From positions 1 to 64,000 of the forward strand of contig JAAEAF010014502.1 in the NCBI GenBank assembly GCA_011037195.1: 64,000 bases of DNA, read 5' to 3'. This DNA comes from Triatoma infestans. Its lineage: Eukaryota > Arthropoda > Insecta > Hemiptera > Reduviidae. Under the pieces are notes generated by a model, which worked only from the letters and a program-made list of their open reading frames with translations, was not told the origin of the DNA and did not search any database. This document shows positions 10,940-21,961 of this stretch, piece after piece; the first letter of the stretch is position 1, and each line of letters begins with the position of its first letter. Both the position numbers and the translations under genes were made by a program.

Positions 10940-12300
10940 AAGTTGCAATGATGCCAGCCATGTCGGAGGTGAGATTTAGTACTCGGATATTAAAGTTAAG
11001 CTATGCAGGAGAGAGAGAAAAAAAGCATGCGTCGGATTGACAGGGGAATTAAGCTCCACCCATTATCTTTAAACGTTTATGCGCAAATGGAAGGGGAAGT
11101 TAGCACCTGCCCCTTCTACTGCTTCTTTGAAAACTATCCACTCTGATTCTTACGTTAGTGTTGGTCTAGAAATCAATCGCCAAACTATTCTGAAGATACC
11201 CATTGCTATATGGGCGTAACATCGCATTATAGCAATCCATTAATGTGTCTCAACCCGAACAGATTAGTTTTTCGTAATATTTTTCTTCTGGCACTTCAAA
11301 ACCTGTTTTTGTTGAAAATCTGATTTAATCGCATTACTTCATTTTAAGAGCAATGAAAGTAAGTGATATATATATATATATATATATGATAGTTTATGTA
11401 CTAAGCAGTTTCTTTTAATTAATAATAGAGTAGCAATAAAAAAAAAATGATTACAAAAATGATAGTACAGCAATTTTTGCCAGTAAACATTAATCTGAGA
11501 GATTTAATATTTTTTTATATTAGACAAGTGTCAGTATGTTTTAATTGTATTTAACTTAATAATTATTATTTAAAGCAAGATATATAGCGTGTTGCTTTAG
11601 ATGCAAGTGCATCTGATTTTCCACTCTTACTGTCTGATATAGTGTTGTAATGAATTAGAGAAGTGGGTGACATAATTATATTACCTACTTCCTGCCAGTA
11701 TCTATATTGCATAGTTTGTAATTACGACTCCGTCACCAGTCAGTAACTTTGCCTGCCAAAGTCTGTACGCCTAACACAGCTCGCCTATATTGGTCTACTG
11801 TTCCGGTACAAATTACTTTAATATGGCTTAATGAAAAAAGTTCATCCCCCCCCCCCCAATATCTTTAAAAAAGGGAAATTTTTTATATTTCTTTTCTAAT
11901 TCTGTTAAAATAATTAATTAAACATCTGATGAGAAACATTAATACGCTTTTCCTTATTTTTCTTAATACAATACTAACTGCTAGATTTTCTACAAACACG
12001 GAATTTTCACTCAACATTCCAAATCTTGTTTAAATGTAGTGGTGAAAAGCTGGCTGGAAAATCAACCAGCGTTTCAAGTAGATGACGGCAACAGAATCCT
12101 ATTTTCTGTGAAAGAAAAGAAAGGAAAGCGGCAGTCCAACATCGAAAATCTATTTTCGGATAACCGCCCCTAGCATTAGATTTTTTTGGGAGTCTGGAGG
12201 AACAGGAGCATTATGCTTTCATCTAAAGTACAACTTCAGTACAGTGTATGCTTCTGCCTACCAATATAACATTAATATACATTAATGCATTAATAGAATC
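10940..12300. other. no recognisable gene; (TA)n and poly-C tracts
   Basis: AT-rich DNA with a (TA)n tract at about 11368-11388 and a 10-base C run near 11847. No coding similarity, SINE or LINE was recognised. Confidence 0.4.
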
Positions 12301-12328
12301 CCAAATTTTAAGAAAATTTATTAACCGG

Positions 12329-12363
12329 AAGTGCTTTACAGAAAAAGTTTCTGTAAAGCACTT
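12329..12363. repeat. perfect 16 bp inverted repeat with 3-base loop
   Basis: AAGTGCTTTACAGAAA (12329-12344) is followed by aag and then its exact reverse complement (12348-12363). One arm is the conserved ccggaagtgc end of a family E unit, so this is probably a junction where two E units meet head to head. It could form a hairpin in single-stranded DNA or RNA. Confidence 0.85.
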
Positions 12364-13035
12364 CTGTTTTTTAAATTTCCTTTTTACTTTCTCTTACTCC
12401 TAGTAAGAGCAAGTATTGTAATCGTGTCAAATTTTCGATATCGAGTTTTCACCGGAAATATCCGTTTTGAGGTCCCCTGAGTCCAAAAAAGTGGTTTTTA
12501 GCAAATGGTCTGTGTGTGTGTCTGCGTGTGTGTCCGTGTGTGTATGTGAACAGCATAGCTCAAAAACGAAAAACGGTAGAAAGTTGAAACTTGATATTAC
12601 GTTTAGGTATGACTATGGGATCTGACGGTGCGTTATCTGTCAAAATTCCTCAACCGGAAGTACAACATTACTAGTTGTTTTTTTTTACTTTTTTGCGATT
12701 TTCTCAAAAATGCCTCCGACAATTTTCTTTAAACTTCGTAAATCAACTACACATACAAAGAGCTACAACTTTTATTTGAAACATTTCTCTGGGATAATTC
12801 ATTTAAGGACACTTCTGGGGGAGAGGTGGGGATAAGTTTTCATCTTAACTGCTATTTCAGTTTATTAGACAATGCTGTCATCTCTATAATGTTAATTAGA
12901 ATTAAATATTTTGTTGAAATTCCGAGTTTGAAAAAAATCGGATAACCGGAAGTGCGTTTGTTTTAACACTTTACTAAATGATTTTTTCAATTTTTCGCGA
13001 TTTTCTTAAAAATGGCTCCGACTTTCTTGAAACTT

Positions 13036-13748
13036 CGTATGTACGAGGCATATCCAATAAGTAAGTGTACTGAAATTTTGTAGGTTACAAAAATTTTTAT
13101 TTGAACAATAAAATTACCTGGTTACATTAGTGCATATGTAAGCTATTTTTCGACATAGTCACCATTCCTCTCAATGAACCGGGGTATTAATTTCTGATGC
13201 CTTCCTCGAAGTAGTTTCCTTCCAACCCCTTCGTCCAATTCTCCACCTCCCCCTTCACTTCCTCGTCGGTTGAAAACCTTTTTCCACCCATGTGCAGCTT
13301 CAGGAAGGTAAAGAGATAGTAATCTGAAGGTGCTAGGTCAGGGGAATGCGCGGAATGGTTCAGGACATCCCATTTAAACGAGGCAAGCAGTGTGTGGTCT
13401 GGCATTGTCGTGCAGCAGGCAGACTCCCTTTGTCAGCATGCCTCTCCTTTTGTTCTGAATCGCCCTCCGCAATTTTTTTAGGGTCTCACAGTATCTTGCA
13501 GAGTTGATGGTCTCCCCTTGAGGCATATATTCAATTAAAATTATGCCTTGACAGTCCCAAAACACGGATGCCATGATTTTCTTGGCTGAAATTGTGGTTT
13601 TAAACTTTTTGGCGAAGGGTGAAGAGGTGTGACGCCACTATTGAGACTGCCTTTTGGTTTCCGGTGTGTAGTATGCAACCCAAGTTTCATCTCCAGTAAC
13701 GATGGAGCGGAGAAATTCATCTCCATGGAGTTTGTAGCGTCTCAAAAA
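13036..13748 (-). mobile_element. mariner remnant
   Basis: 3' part of a mariner-family DNA transposon inserted in family E. The plus-strand left end gtacgaggcatatccaataa resembles a mariner terminal repeat. The 5' end is missing; similarity stops near 13748 without a matching inverted repeat. Confidence 0.85.
13187..13726 (-). pseudogene. mariner transposase fragment, broken
   Basis: Catalytic half of a DD34D transposase, which would cut and rejoin transposon ends. Visible in order are VTGDETWVAYYTPET (first Asp, codon at about 13689-13691), an in-frame TAG at 13638-13640, ASVFWDCQGI, LLHDNARPHTA (second Asp), and HSAHSPDLAPSDYYLF (third Asp). Between the second and third Asp a frameshifting deletion leaves about 28 residues, where intact relatives have 34. 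The C-terminus continues to about 13187. Stop, shift and missing N-terminus make it inactive. Confidence 0.9.
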
Positions 13749-13954
13749 CTCTCATCCAAACAAAATTAATTAGAAATAGATGGCCAAAATTCCAAGTTTT
13801 AAGAAAATTAGTAAGCCGGAAGTGCGCTTTTACTGAACAGTTTTTTCAGTTTTCGACGAATTTCGTTATATTTGGCACACAAACTATAACATTTGTTAAT
13901 TATAATTTTGAGAACAGGAGTAAGAGAAAGTTGTATGAGTGTTTCACACCAGAT

Positions 13955-14940
13955 TTTTTTTTCTTTTTCTTACTCCTCTTACTCTTACTTACTAATTTTA
14001 CTCTTACCCTTACTCTTACTAATTTTTTATGTCGAGTTTTCACTGGAAATTCCGTTTTAGGGTCCACTGAGTCCAAAAAAGTGGTTTTTAGAAAAGTGTG
14101 TGTGTGTTTGTATTTGAACTGCATTGCTCAAAAACGAAAAACCGTAGAATGTTGAAACTTGATATTCTGTTTAGGTATCACCATGGATTTGACTGTACAT
14201 TATCTGCCAAAATTCCTAAACGGAAGTACCTTTTACTAGTTTTTTTTTTACTTTTTTGCGGTTTTCCCAAAAATGGATCCGACGATTTTCTTTAAACATC
14301 TATCCACTAAACATACAAAGAGCTACAACTTTTATTTGAAACATTTCTCCGGAAAAATTTATTTAAGGGCACTTTTGGGGGTGGGAGGGGTAGGTTTCCA
14401 TCTAAAGTGCTATTTCAGTTTATTAGACAATTCTGTCATCTAAATAATGTTAATAAGAATTAAATATGTTGTTTGAAAAAAATCGGATGACTGGAAGTGC
14501 GTTTACTTTACCACTTTACTAAATGATTTTTACACTTTTTCGCGATTTTCTCAAAAATGCCTCCGACGATTTTCTTGAAACTTCTCATATAAACTACACA
14601 CACAAAGATCTACAACTTTTATTTAAAACATTTCTCTGGGAAAATTCATTTAATAGAACTTTTTGGGGAGGGTTGGGGTAATGTTTTTCTCTAAAGTGCT
14701 ATCGTAGTTGATTATACAATTCTATCATCCAAACAAACTTAATTAGAAATAAATAGATGTCCAAAATTCCGTGTTTCAAGAAAATTAGTAAACCGGAAGT
14801 GCACTTTTACTGAACAGTTTTTCAGTTTTCGACGAATTTCATTAAATTTGGTACACAAACTATAAAATTTATCAATTATAATTTTGAGAAGTGGAGTAAG
14901 AGAAAGTTGTGTGACTGTTTCACACCAGATTTTGTAATTT
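13955..14940 (+). repeat. family E copy
   Basis: Directly adjoins the previous copy through a CTTACT-rich stretch at 13960-14025. It has the head gttttcactggaaattccg, ends gagaaagttgtgtgactgtt plus tcacaccagatttt near 14935, and holds three units. The ggaagt words are at about 14221, 14492 and 14796. Confidence 0.8.
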
Positions 14941-15261
14941 GGAATGTTTTTTTATTTTATTGTGTTTTGAAAGGGCATAACAGCAATGGTCCTTTGCACC
15001 TGAACTATATTAAATAGACACTTTACCTTTTAATAAACCTTTATATTATCGGAACATTCTAATAAAAAACAAACAAACAATCTAACGAAATAGGTACAAT
15101 TTTAACCTTTTTATTTCAATTCAACGCTATTCTACTCTTTTAATTTTGCTTGATTAGTTTGGCAGATCAAAAACTAATTGATCATTAGTATAGTCCTAAA
15201 TACATATTTCCTTATCATTCTTATCATCTATATTCTGATCGTGTAATATTTATATTTATCC
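14941..15261. other. no recognisable feature
   Basis: AT-rich DNA between the E copy and the minisatellite. Nothing is supported here. Confidence 0.4.
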
Positions 15262-15402
15262 TGTGAGTACATTCACCCTTAAAATACTTTCATCCTTATA
15301 AAAGAACATGCATCCTTATAAATACATTCTTCCTTATAAATACATTCATCCTTTTAAATGCATTCATCCATATAAATGCATTCATCCTTATAAATTTGGA
15401 AT
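15262..15402. repeat. 18 bp minisatellite
   Basis: About seven to eight copies of a unit like cattcatccttataaata. One frame encodes a hexapeptide repeat of the type HPYKYI/HPYKCI. The run is short and has no start context or neighbouring exon signal, so I do not treat it as coding. Confidence 0.85.
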
Positions 15403-15429
15403 GTTAATTGCACAAATAGAATCGTCAAA

Positions 15430-16835
15430 AAAAAAAATCTGGTATGAAACACTCACACGACTTTCTCTTACTGCGAAATGGCAAATTTTCTTCACAGTTA
15501 CAATTCTTATTAGTGTTTAAAACCATCAACATTTTTATGGAGAAAATTACGAAAAAAAACTGAAAAACCTATTCAAAAAAATCCGAACTTCCGCTCCACC
15601 GATTTTCTTCAAACTGAGAATTTTGGCAACTTATATAATGCTAATTAATATTATTTAGATTACAGAATAGTATAGTACATTGTTTGAACCAAAATAGCAC
15701 TTTAGTGGAAATCATAACCCCACCCACCTCTACCCAAAAAAAAGTGCCCTTTAAATGAGTTTGTCACGGAAAAATATTTCAAATACAAGTTGTAGTTGTT
15801 TGTATGTGTAGTTGATATATTAAGTTTAAAGAAAATCTTTGGAGCCGTTTTAGAGAAAACAGCACTATCTTTAGCAAAGCGCACTTACGGTCGTCCGATT
15901 TCCTTCAAACTCGAGATTTCGACAATATATTTAATTCTAATTTAAAATTATTTAGATGATAGAATTGTGTAATAAGCTGAGAAAGCACTTTAGTGGGAAT
16001 CATAACCCCACCCCTCCCCTAAAAGTGCCAGTAAATGAATTTTCCCAGAGAAATGTTTTAAATAAAAGTTGTAGCTCTTTGTATAGTTGATATATGCATA
16101 TTTCTTTGGCTGTAAGATACAATTGGCAGGAACATGCATTTCTAATGGTGGAGGCCAGTTCGAGCAAGATCTGTAATTAATAAGGAGTAAAATTTATAAT
16201 AAAATAGTACTTATCTTCTTATTCAATCAAAAAACCGTTACAATATTATCATTTTGAAATTTCTTATAAGAATCATGTTTTCATTCATAACTTGTAAAAT
16301 ATCGCTCAGAGAAAAAAGCCGTTCAAGTAAATTTTTCTTACAAATAATAGAGGAATCTATTTCTCAAATAAAAACTACACCTCCCCATTTGAAAAAATGA
16401 AGTTGGTGTCTGTATCTCGTTTCTGGAAGCACCAAAACAAATTTGTAAATTAAATTTGGATTTCTAACAAAAAACCACGGGGACACGTATTTTTTGTTTT
16501 TTTTCTAGCTATCTTAGTTTCCGATAAAAAGTCGTTATCCATATACCTGTATATATCACTTTCTTTCATTACTCCGGTCGACGGATTTTGCCCGGAAATC
16601 TTTGTATCTGATGTGGTGGGAGTATCTAAACGGAATACCAAGTTTGAGCTTCCTGCAACTTTTTGATTTTGAGATATTCTTTTCACACATACACACACAC
16701 ATACCATTTTCTAAAAACCATTTTTTTTTTCTCAGGGGACGTCAAAACGTGTATTTCCGGTGAAAACTCAATATTGAAAATCTGACACGATCACAATACT
16801 TCCTGCAATAGCAGTTAGAGAAAGTAAAGATATAT
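15430..16835 (-). repeat. family E copy, nearly full length
   Basis: The best uninterrupted copy, about 1.4 kb. On the plus strand it starts aatctggtatgaaacactca and cacgactttctcttac and ends ggtgaaaactcaatattgaa, ctgacacgatcacaatactt. A (CA)n tract at 16685-16704 corresponds to the GT tract of plus copies. No open frame with recognisable similarity is present, so the family looks non-autonomous. Confidence 0.8.
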
Positions 16836-17825
16836 AATAATTTTTAGATGTTCTGGGAAATTTTGTCCGTAGTAAATTTCAAATGTCATTTGTCTTTCTT
16901 CACTGCTAATGACTCTATCTTATGGATTTCAATGTAACTAAATTGAAGAATTATTTGTGTACCAGCTTGTAACCACCTACCTTCTATATTTTATACGTTA
17001 GAGCTCTGAAAAATAGTTTCCAATTTCCAAGAGCGAATTTGTCATTTTTTTTCACTTCTGAAACAAGAAAAGAAAGTCGTGTGATTATTTCACAGCAGAT
17101 TTATTTATTTATTTTGTTTGTATATTACGTTAATTAATAAATAGATACCTTGAAAGAAATCTACAGATATCTTTTTATTTTACACAAATTAATCAATACT
17201 AGAATAAAAAATGTAATTGTAATTGCTTGTCTTGTAATTATTTAAAAATCCTAATAAAAAAAAAATGAAAAAAAACATTGAATTACTTAATTTCACTACT
17301 TAAAAGGTTTCCGTCATCAATTTAGACAAAAAAAACCTATTTTAATATTATCTATATGTTTTCTAATGTTCATTTATGCAAAATTAAATATCCATTGACT
17401 TTCCATTAGATATTTTTTAATAGTACTTAATTAGGTTATATGTAAATTAGTTTAATTATTTCTAAAATGCTGGAATAGTAAAGTTACTATATAGTTATGT
17501 CCTTTATTTAGTAGGACATTCCTTGAGCTGATTTGAAGTTTTGCATTCGTCCTCAGCATAAAAGGTCTTCCATTATTTTGGTATAATATATATCTACTTA
17601 GGCAATGGAAGTGAAATTACCCTTTAGATATTGGCAATGCAAAACATCTCAAAAGCTGCATTATTAGAGCCAAATTTGCTTTTCCAAATTATTCATTCCA
17701 AATATAGCAATTAAAGAAAACTGTAGCAGCCATTTTTGAGGAAAAAAAACTCTATTTTATAACCAGTACTTCCTGCTGATTTCTTTTTTAAATCGAAACT
17801 GTGATGCGGAGTTATTGTTGTTATT
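16836..17825. other. AT-rich, one isolated E terminus
   Basis: Only an isolated E-like end (aaagtcgtgtgattatttca near 17070) stands out. No gene or RNA was recognised. Confidence 0.4.
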
Positions 17826-17829
17826 AAAT

Positions 17830-18375
17830 CTGGGTGCCTGTCGACCTGTGACCTAGGTTTTGTCCTCCCGATTTTCCCTTTATCCCCTAGTTAATTTCCC
17901 ACGGAGTCTGCCGGTTTGTCTACAATATCCTAATATATCTTTCAGCTCCAACCCTCCCAGGCATTCCCGCAAGCGTGATGCCCTCCCAAATACATGAAAC
18001 CTGGTACCAGCGAAACCGGGACACTGACATAGATAATGATACACCGTTTCCCTAACTCCATCATCGCAGTTCTCACAGATGGGACTAGACGTCCTCCCTA
18101 TATTATGCAAATGACTAGCCACCCATATGTGTCCAATCATTACACCTACTAAAGTCCTCAGTCTTATCCTACTAAGGGACAGGAGGTAATCTGAAACCCC
18201 CTTCTTAGGCCCATTCATGAATCTTTTATCCTGGAAGCATCCCAGAGTGTATTCCCAATATTTCTCCAAAACCCTCATCTCCCAAAGTTTAATCTGTCTA
18301 TCACAGAACCTCTTCGTGATGGCAAGGGCTGGCTCAGGATCACAAAAAGGTAAGGAGGATCCCTCCCTATCCAGC
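17830..18375 (-). pseudogene. LINE ORF2 C-terminus (R1/I-like), after RNase H
   Basis: Minus-strand frame of 132 residues (17880-18278), extending upstream in the same sense to about 18370. It shows LRTLVGVMIGHIWVASHLH followed by a Cys-His motif (CENC...H..LCQC) and ILGYCRQTGRLRGK. This is the region between RNase H and the 3' end in R1- and I-like LINEs. The RT and RNase H domains are missing, so it is a 5'-truncated insertion. It is the same family as 50270-51125, which keeps the ending DILKCRCQTGRLLEK. Confidence 0.85.
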
Positions 18376-18837
18376 CGACTGATGCGGTGTTACTGAGCAG
18401 CCCAAGGGGATAAGGTATATTTTTTTTTACATGCCGCAGAAAAAATTTTTACATTGACATATATAATTGTTAATATTTAGGTAAATAATTCAGACACAGC
18501 GCAATAGATTTGGAAATCTCTTCTTGTTAACAAACCAAACTGACAATGTATACAATTTGCATTAAGTTTGAGGGGGAAGGTTGATTAATAACAGATCCCA
18601 TTACAATCTGCATCTATCTGGTGGTGGGAGAATATTGTGAATTTTGTTTTGCATTTAGATTAAGTTTAAAAACTAATCTTCACAAACTAAAACTTCATAG
18701 TAATTTATAGTTGTTATAAAATGAAAAAGACGTTGGAAAAATTTTAAGAGTTTTTCTGTATTAAATCTTCTCAAAATCTATGAAAAGAAATGTACAAAAC
18801 GCAGTCTTAATAACTATATATAAATATATAAAATAGG

Positions 18838-19105
18838 GAAGAGATTAGCTTAGTGGTAGCGCGCTGGACTAGCAACACGGAGGTCCCGGGTTCGAGTCCA
18901 GCTGCTGCCCTTAGATTTTTCTCTTCCTAGGAACCTTTTACAGCTCACTGTCCGGTGATGGAAAGTGTTGTCTGTAATGAGAGAACACTGTCCGGAGGCT
19001 GTCCGGGCACTGAGAAGGCTCCGAACTTTGGGGTTGCATATTGGCCCAGAAGGGCTTTGGATAGCATTAAGGCTTGGATCCCTCCTCACACAAAATAAAA
19101 AAATA
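18838..19105 (+). mobile_element. tRNA-derived SINE, family B, best copy
   Basis: The tRNA-like head at 18838-18910 has a perfect A-box TAGCTTAGTGG and B-box GGTTCGAGTCC. The anticodon loop CTAGCAA would be Ala-like (AGC), but the anticodon stem does not pair, so this is not a tRNA gene. The body runs through gctcactgtccggtgatgg and aaggctccgaac and ends in an A-rich tract near 19090-19105. The two short frames across it on either strand are by-products. Confidence 0.85.
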
Positions 19106-19111
19106 CACAAA

Positions 19112-19243
19112 ATTTACTGGATCGGGTTTGGTGAAGTGGTTATGGACAATTGTCTTGTATTAACTGGGAGGTCCTTTGTTCGAATCCCCGCGTATTATTG
19201 CTAAATCTATATTAGTTTAAAAAAAGTTAACAGTAAAGTATAT
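19112..19243 (+). mobile_element. SINE family C, 5' half (split by foldback element)
   Basis: The head, ttggtgaagtggttatgg through the B-box tgttcgaatcc near 19180, matches the heads of the C copies at 4187 and 41738. The SINE breaks at 19243 and resumes at 20256. The 12 bp AGTAAAGTATAT is present on both sides of the insertion. Confidence 0.75.
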
Positions 19244-19587
19244 TTGAAAATATGGGTGGGTCCGGAATGCTGGATAACATCCGGTATTTTATACGTGGTA
19301 GCATGCATATTGATTTTGTTCCTGACCGGTTTCGGATTTTCATTCGTTGTCAGAAATTCACCAAGTTCGTGTAGAGAGCTCACTTAAACGTAAAGTTTCT
19401 TTTACACTCACACTTGTTGGTTTGTTGGTTGTATATTTATGGGGAGGTTATAACGTTATGTTACTATGGTATGTGTTTAATGACAAAATAGAATTATTGT
19501 AAATTGTGATTAGACATTAGAAAATAGTGCATAATAAATAGCATGTTTTGAAGAATACTTTATAAGTAAATGTTAATAGTTTTTTTT

Positions 19588-19805
19588 TAATTTAAGGCGC
19601 TTCAACATCTGGGTCATTAGCTCCCGGAGCCTTCTCAGTGCACTGCCGGCCTCCGGACAGTGTTCTCTCGCTACAGACAACACTGCCCATCACCGAACAG
19701 TGAGCTGTAGAGGCTCCTAGGAAAAAAAAATCTCAGAGTAGCATTGGACTCGAACCCGGGACCTCCGCGTGGGAGTCCAACGCGCTAACCACGTAACTAA
19801 TCCCT
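19588..19805 (-). mobile_element. SINE family B, nested in the foldback element
   Basis: Minus-strand copy. The B-box reads ggactcgaacccggg on the plus strand near 19748, and the body ctccggacagtgttctctc matches the copy at 18838 closely. It lies wholly within the D element, so it arrived after it or was carried by it. Confidence 0.85.
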
Positions 19806-20171
19806 TCCCTTAACAGTGTTGTTAAGAATGCGCAGTGTTTTATCAAGTCATTTTTGTTAGGAGGGCGATGTTATTTCAGAAGTAAACTGTACTAATAAGA
19901 ATAGATAAAGTTAGAAGAAGGGCAATGCAAAGTTTATGGACAGTCAAAAGCTTGTACAAGTAATAAATAAATGTGAAATACAAGCAGGGTTAATGTAAGA
20001 AAATATGTAAGTATATTGATTGAAGGTTGGCAGCAAACAGCAAATTGGAGATTATATTAAAAAAATAATAGAGGAAATCAATTTATTTATCATGCTTATT
20101 TTTAAATGATATTAATTTATGTTGAAATTACATAAACATAAAAGTCTCCACACGAAGTTGGTGAATTTGCT

Positions 20172-20201
20172 CTGATGATGGATGAAAATCCGAAACCGGT
20201 C
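20172..20201 (+). ncRNA. hammerhead-ribozyme-like core, element D right arm
   Basis: CTGATGA, one extra T, hairpin GGAT-GAAA-ATCC, GAAA, then ACCGGT followed by C. This matches the conserved core of a hammerhead except for the extra T before helix II. Helix III is just the self-complementary ACCGGT, so pairing would need two molecules or very short stacking. Helix I is weak (flanks tttgct and aggaac). Activity is inferred and untested. Confidence 0.45.
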
Positions 20202-20255
20202 AGGAACAAAATCAATATGCCTTAATTGATTGCTACGACCGGATAAAATACCAGA

Positions 20256-20335
20256 AGTAAAGTATATGCTTCCGCCTCAGTCCACGAAACCTAATTTGGT
20301 AGCTGGACGTTAGGGTCGTCTGAAATAATAGGCAT
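20256..20335 (+). mobile_element. SINE family C, 3' half
   Basis: Resumes after the insertion with tatgcttccgcctcagtcca and ttggtagctggacgttaggg, the tail shared with the C copies at 4187 and 41738. It ends near ataataggcatta, which parallels the cctatttattcagg/CATTA tail of the copy at 41738. Confidence 0.75.
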
Positions 20336-20394
20336 TAGTTTATTTTTATACAAAATTTAAAGAAAATATGTGGCTCTTTCTTAGAGGAAAATCC

Positions 20395-20870
20395 CGGAAA
20401 GAATCTGGTGGAAAACACGCACACGACCTTCTCTTACTGCAATTTACGTCACTTCCTGTTATTCACTAATTTTCATCATACATAAAATTCTTACTAGAGG
20501 TTTAGTTGTATTCAGTTTATACATGAATAGGAGAATTTAAACTTTATAGAACAACTTTTTTAAGGAATTTATTACCTCTCTCTCCTTAAACTCCCTTTAA
20601 ATTAATTTTTCCCTGGGAAATATTTCAAATAAAAGTTGCAGCTCCTTAAATATATATTGTTGATAAAAATCAAGTTTAATGAAAATCATTGTAGCTTGTT
20701 TTGAGAAAAACTGAAAAATTCATTTATAAAGTGGGGTACTTCCCGTATGATCGATTTTGATCAAATCCTTATTGTTAGGGGGTCTGAAAACATATATTTT
20801 CAATGAGAACTCACTATCAAAAATTTGACTTAATTTGTTTTTTCTTTTTTTTAAGGCAAAGAGAGATTAA
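20395..20870 (-). repeat. family E copy, shortened
   Basis: Starts at the terminus aaacacgcacacgaccttct and ends near caatgagaactcactatc, with one or two units. It lacks the full set of units seen at 15430-16835. Confidence 0.65.
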
Positions 20871-21961
20871 TTCAAATAGTTGGTGGAAGGTCAAAAAGGA
20901 AATAATTAATAAATTAATATTAATTAAACCAAATATTTGTAAACTTTGATAATCTTTGGAAAAGAAAACGGAAAATTAAAAACAGTAAATAGTACCGGTT
21001 AAACGGTTCAAGTGGAACCTTCATGACGTTCTTTATTTGTGATCTTTTGTTTGTGAATTTGTCAACATATGGTGATGCGTGATGATCAGTAAGAATCTCA
21101 TTCTACACTTTGTGTACACGCAACTGACAAGATCACGCTACAGCTAAGTAACGATGGGTGGCATCCACAAGCGCATACTCCATAAATTCCACACGAACAA
21201 CCTTTCCATACAGCCTAAATCTGTATGGATAATGCTTAGGGGATCCATGTGGGAGTACTTGTAAGTGAACTTAATTTGCTGTCCTTTATTCTATTACAGC
21301 ATCCACCCTATATAACCCATTTAGCTTATAAAGCCATTGTTGTGGACTTTATACTATAAAGGAATAATCAATTTTTTTAGGAAACTTAGGGACAGTTTTT
21401 GTACCCAATCTTCCTTGTCTTCCAGTGTTTTGTCTAAAGTCAGTGGCAAACTTTGTCAAAGTGTGGGCAGTCAACAGTAAGGTGTGTTTCACCGTCAACA
21501 TTTCAGCACAATGCATGCAAGTCGTCTGTTAGAGATATTTAAGGAGGTAGTCGTAACTGAAGCGACAGTGACTCCACCCTGGCCAGTATTATTTACTCAC
21601 TGCGTTAGATTTGTTCGGCCATTGGTCCAAATTGGTTACCAAATGTTTCGTTTGATGCAGCAGTTTGTTGCTGCTCAAAGTCAAAAACCATGTCTCTCTC
21701 CAGGTGTTGATAAACTTTGATTTTTAATAAAAAATTTTTCAGTCTCCGGCAGCGTTTTATATTAAGTACTGTTACTGTTTCGTCCAAATTCATCCTAAAT
21801 ATAGAATTTGATTCGGGCTAGTTCTAAAAATTGATTGTAGCAAGAAGGATCATGGACAGCTTACCTTGGGGTATCTGTTTTAGATGCATGCGTATAGAAG
21901 GGAGTGCAACAGGTGAACGAGCTAATTTTCCCAATAAATAGGGATCAAAATAGGCTTTGTT
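20871..21961. other. no recognisable feature
   Basis: Mixed AT-rich DNA. Open frames near 21484-21793 overlap on opposite strands and resemble nothing I know. No SINE or LINE signature was seen. Confidence 0.4.

Larger units (their letters stand above)
12370..13955 (+). repeat. family E copy, interrupted by mariner
   Basis: Plus-strand E copy. It begins actttctcttactc and aagtattgtaatcgtgtcaa, then gttttcaccggaaatatcc and a GT-rich tract at 12508-12548. Units separated by about 300 bp follow, each with aaccggaagt, a T-rich block with 'cgcgattttctcaaaaatg', 'agctacaacttttatttgaa', a G-rich block and 'agtttattagacaa'. It ends gagaaagttgtatgagtgtt and tcacaccagattt. The mariner remnant lies at 13036-13748. 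Confidence 0.8.
19244..20255. mobile_element. family D foldback element with 12 bp target duplication
   Basis: Long imperfect inverted repeats end the element. The left arm at about 19250-19380 includes gggtgggtccggaatgctgg and ttgttcctgaccggtttcgg. The right arm at about 20150-20255 is the reverse complement of its inner part. The direct repeats AGTAAAGTATAT (19232-19243 and 20256-20267) are perfect. The interior is AT-rich with no recognised coding and holds a family B SINE at 19588-19805. The right arm lacks the outermost 30 bp found on the left. Each arm tip has a hammerhead-like core, intact only on the right. A compact relative lies at 57370-57572. Confidence 0.85.

Noticed and set aside
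13900..14155. Overlapping 74-codon frames on both strands
   Set aside because: They arise from the CTTACT-rich junction between two E copies.
16450..16707. 85-codon minus-strand frame beginning MVCVCVCVK
   Set aside because: The start is a microsatellite and the rest is family E sequence.
18838..18910. Functional tRNA-Ala gene
   Set aside because: The anticodon stem fails to pair and the same unit occurs four times with a common body.
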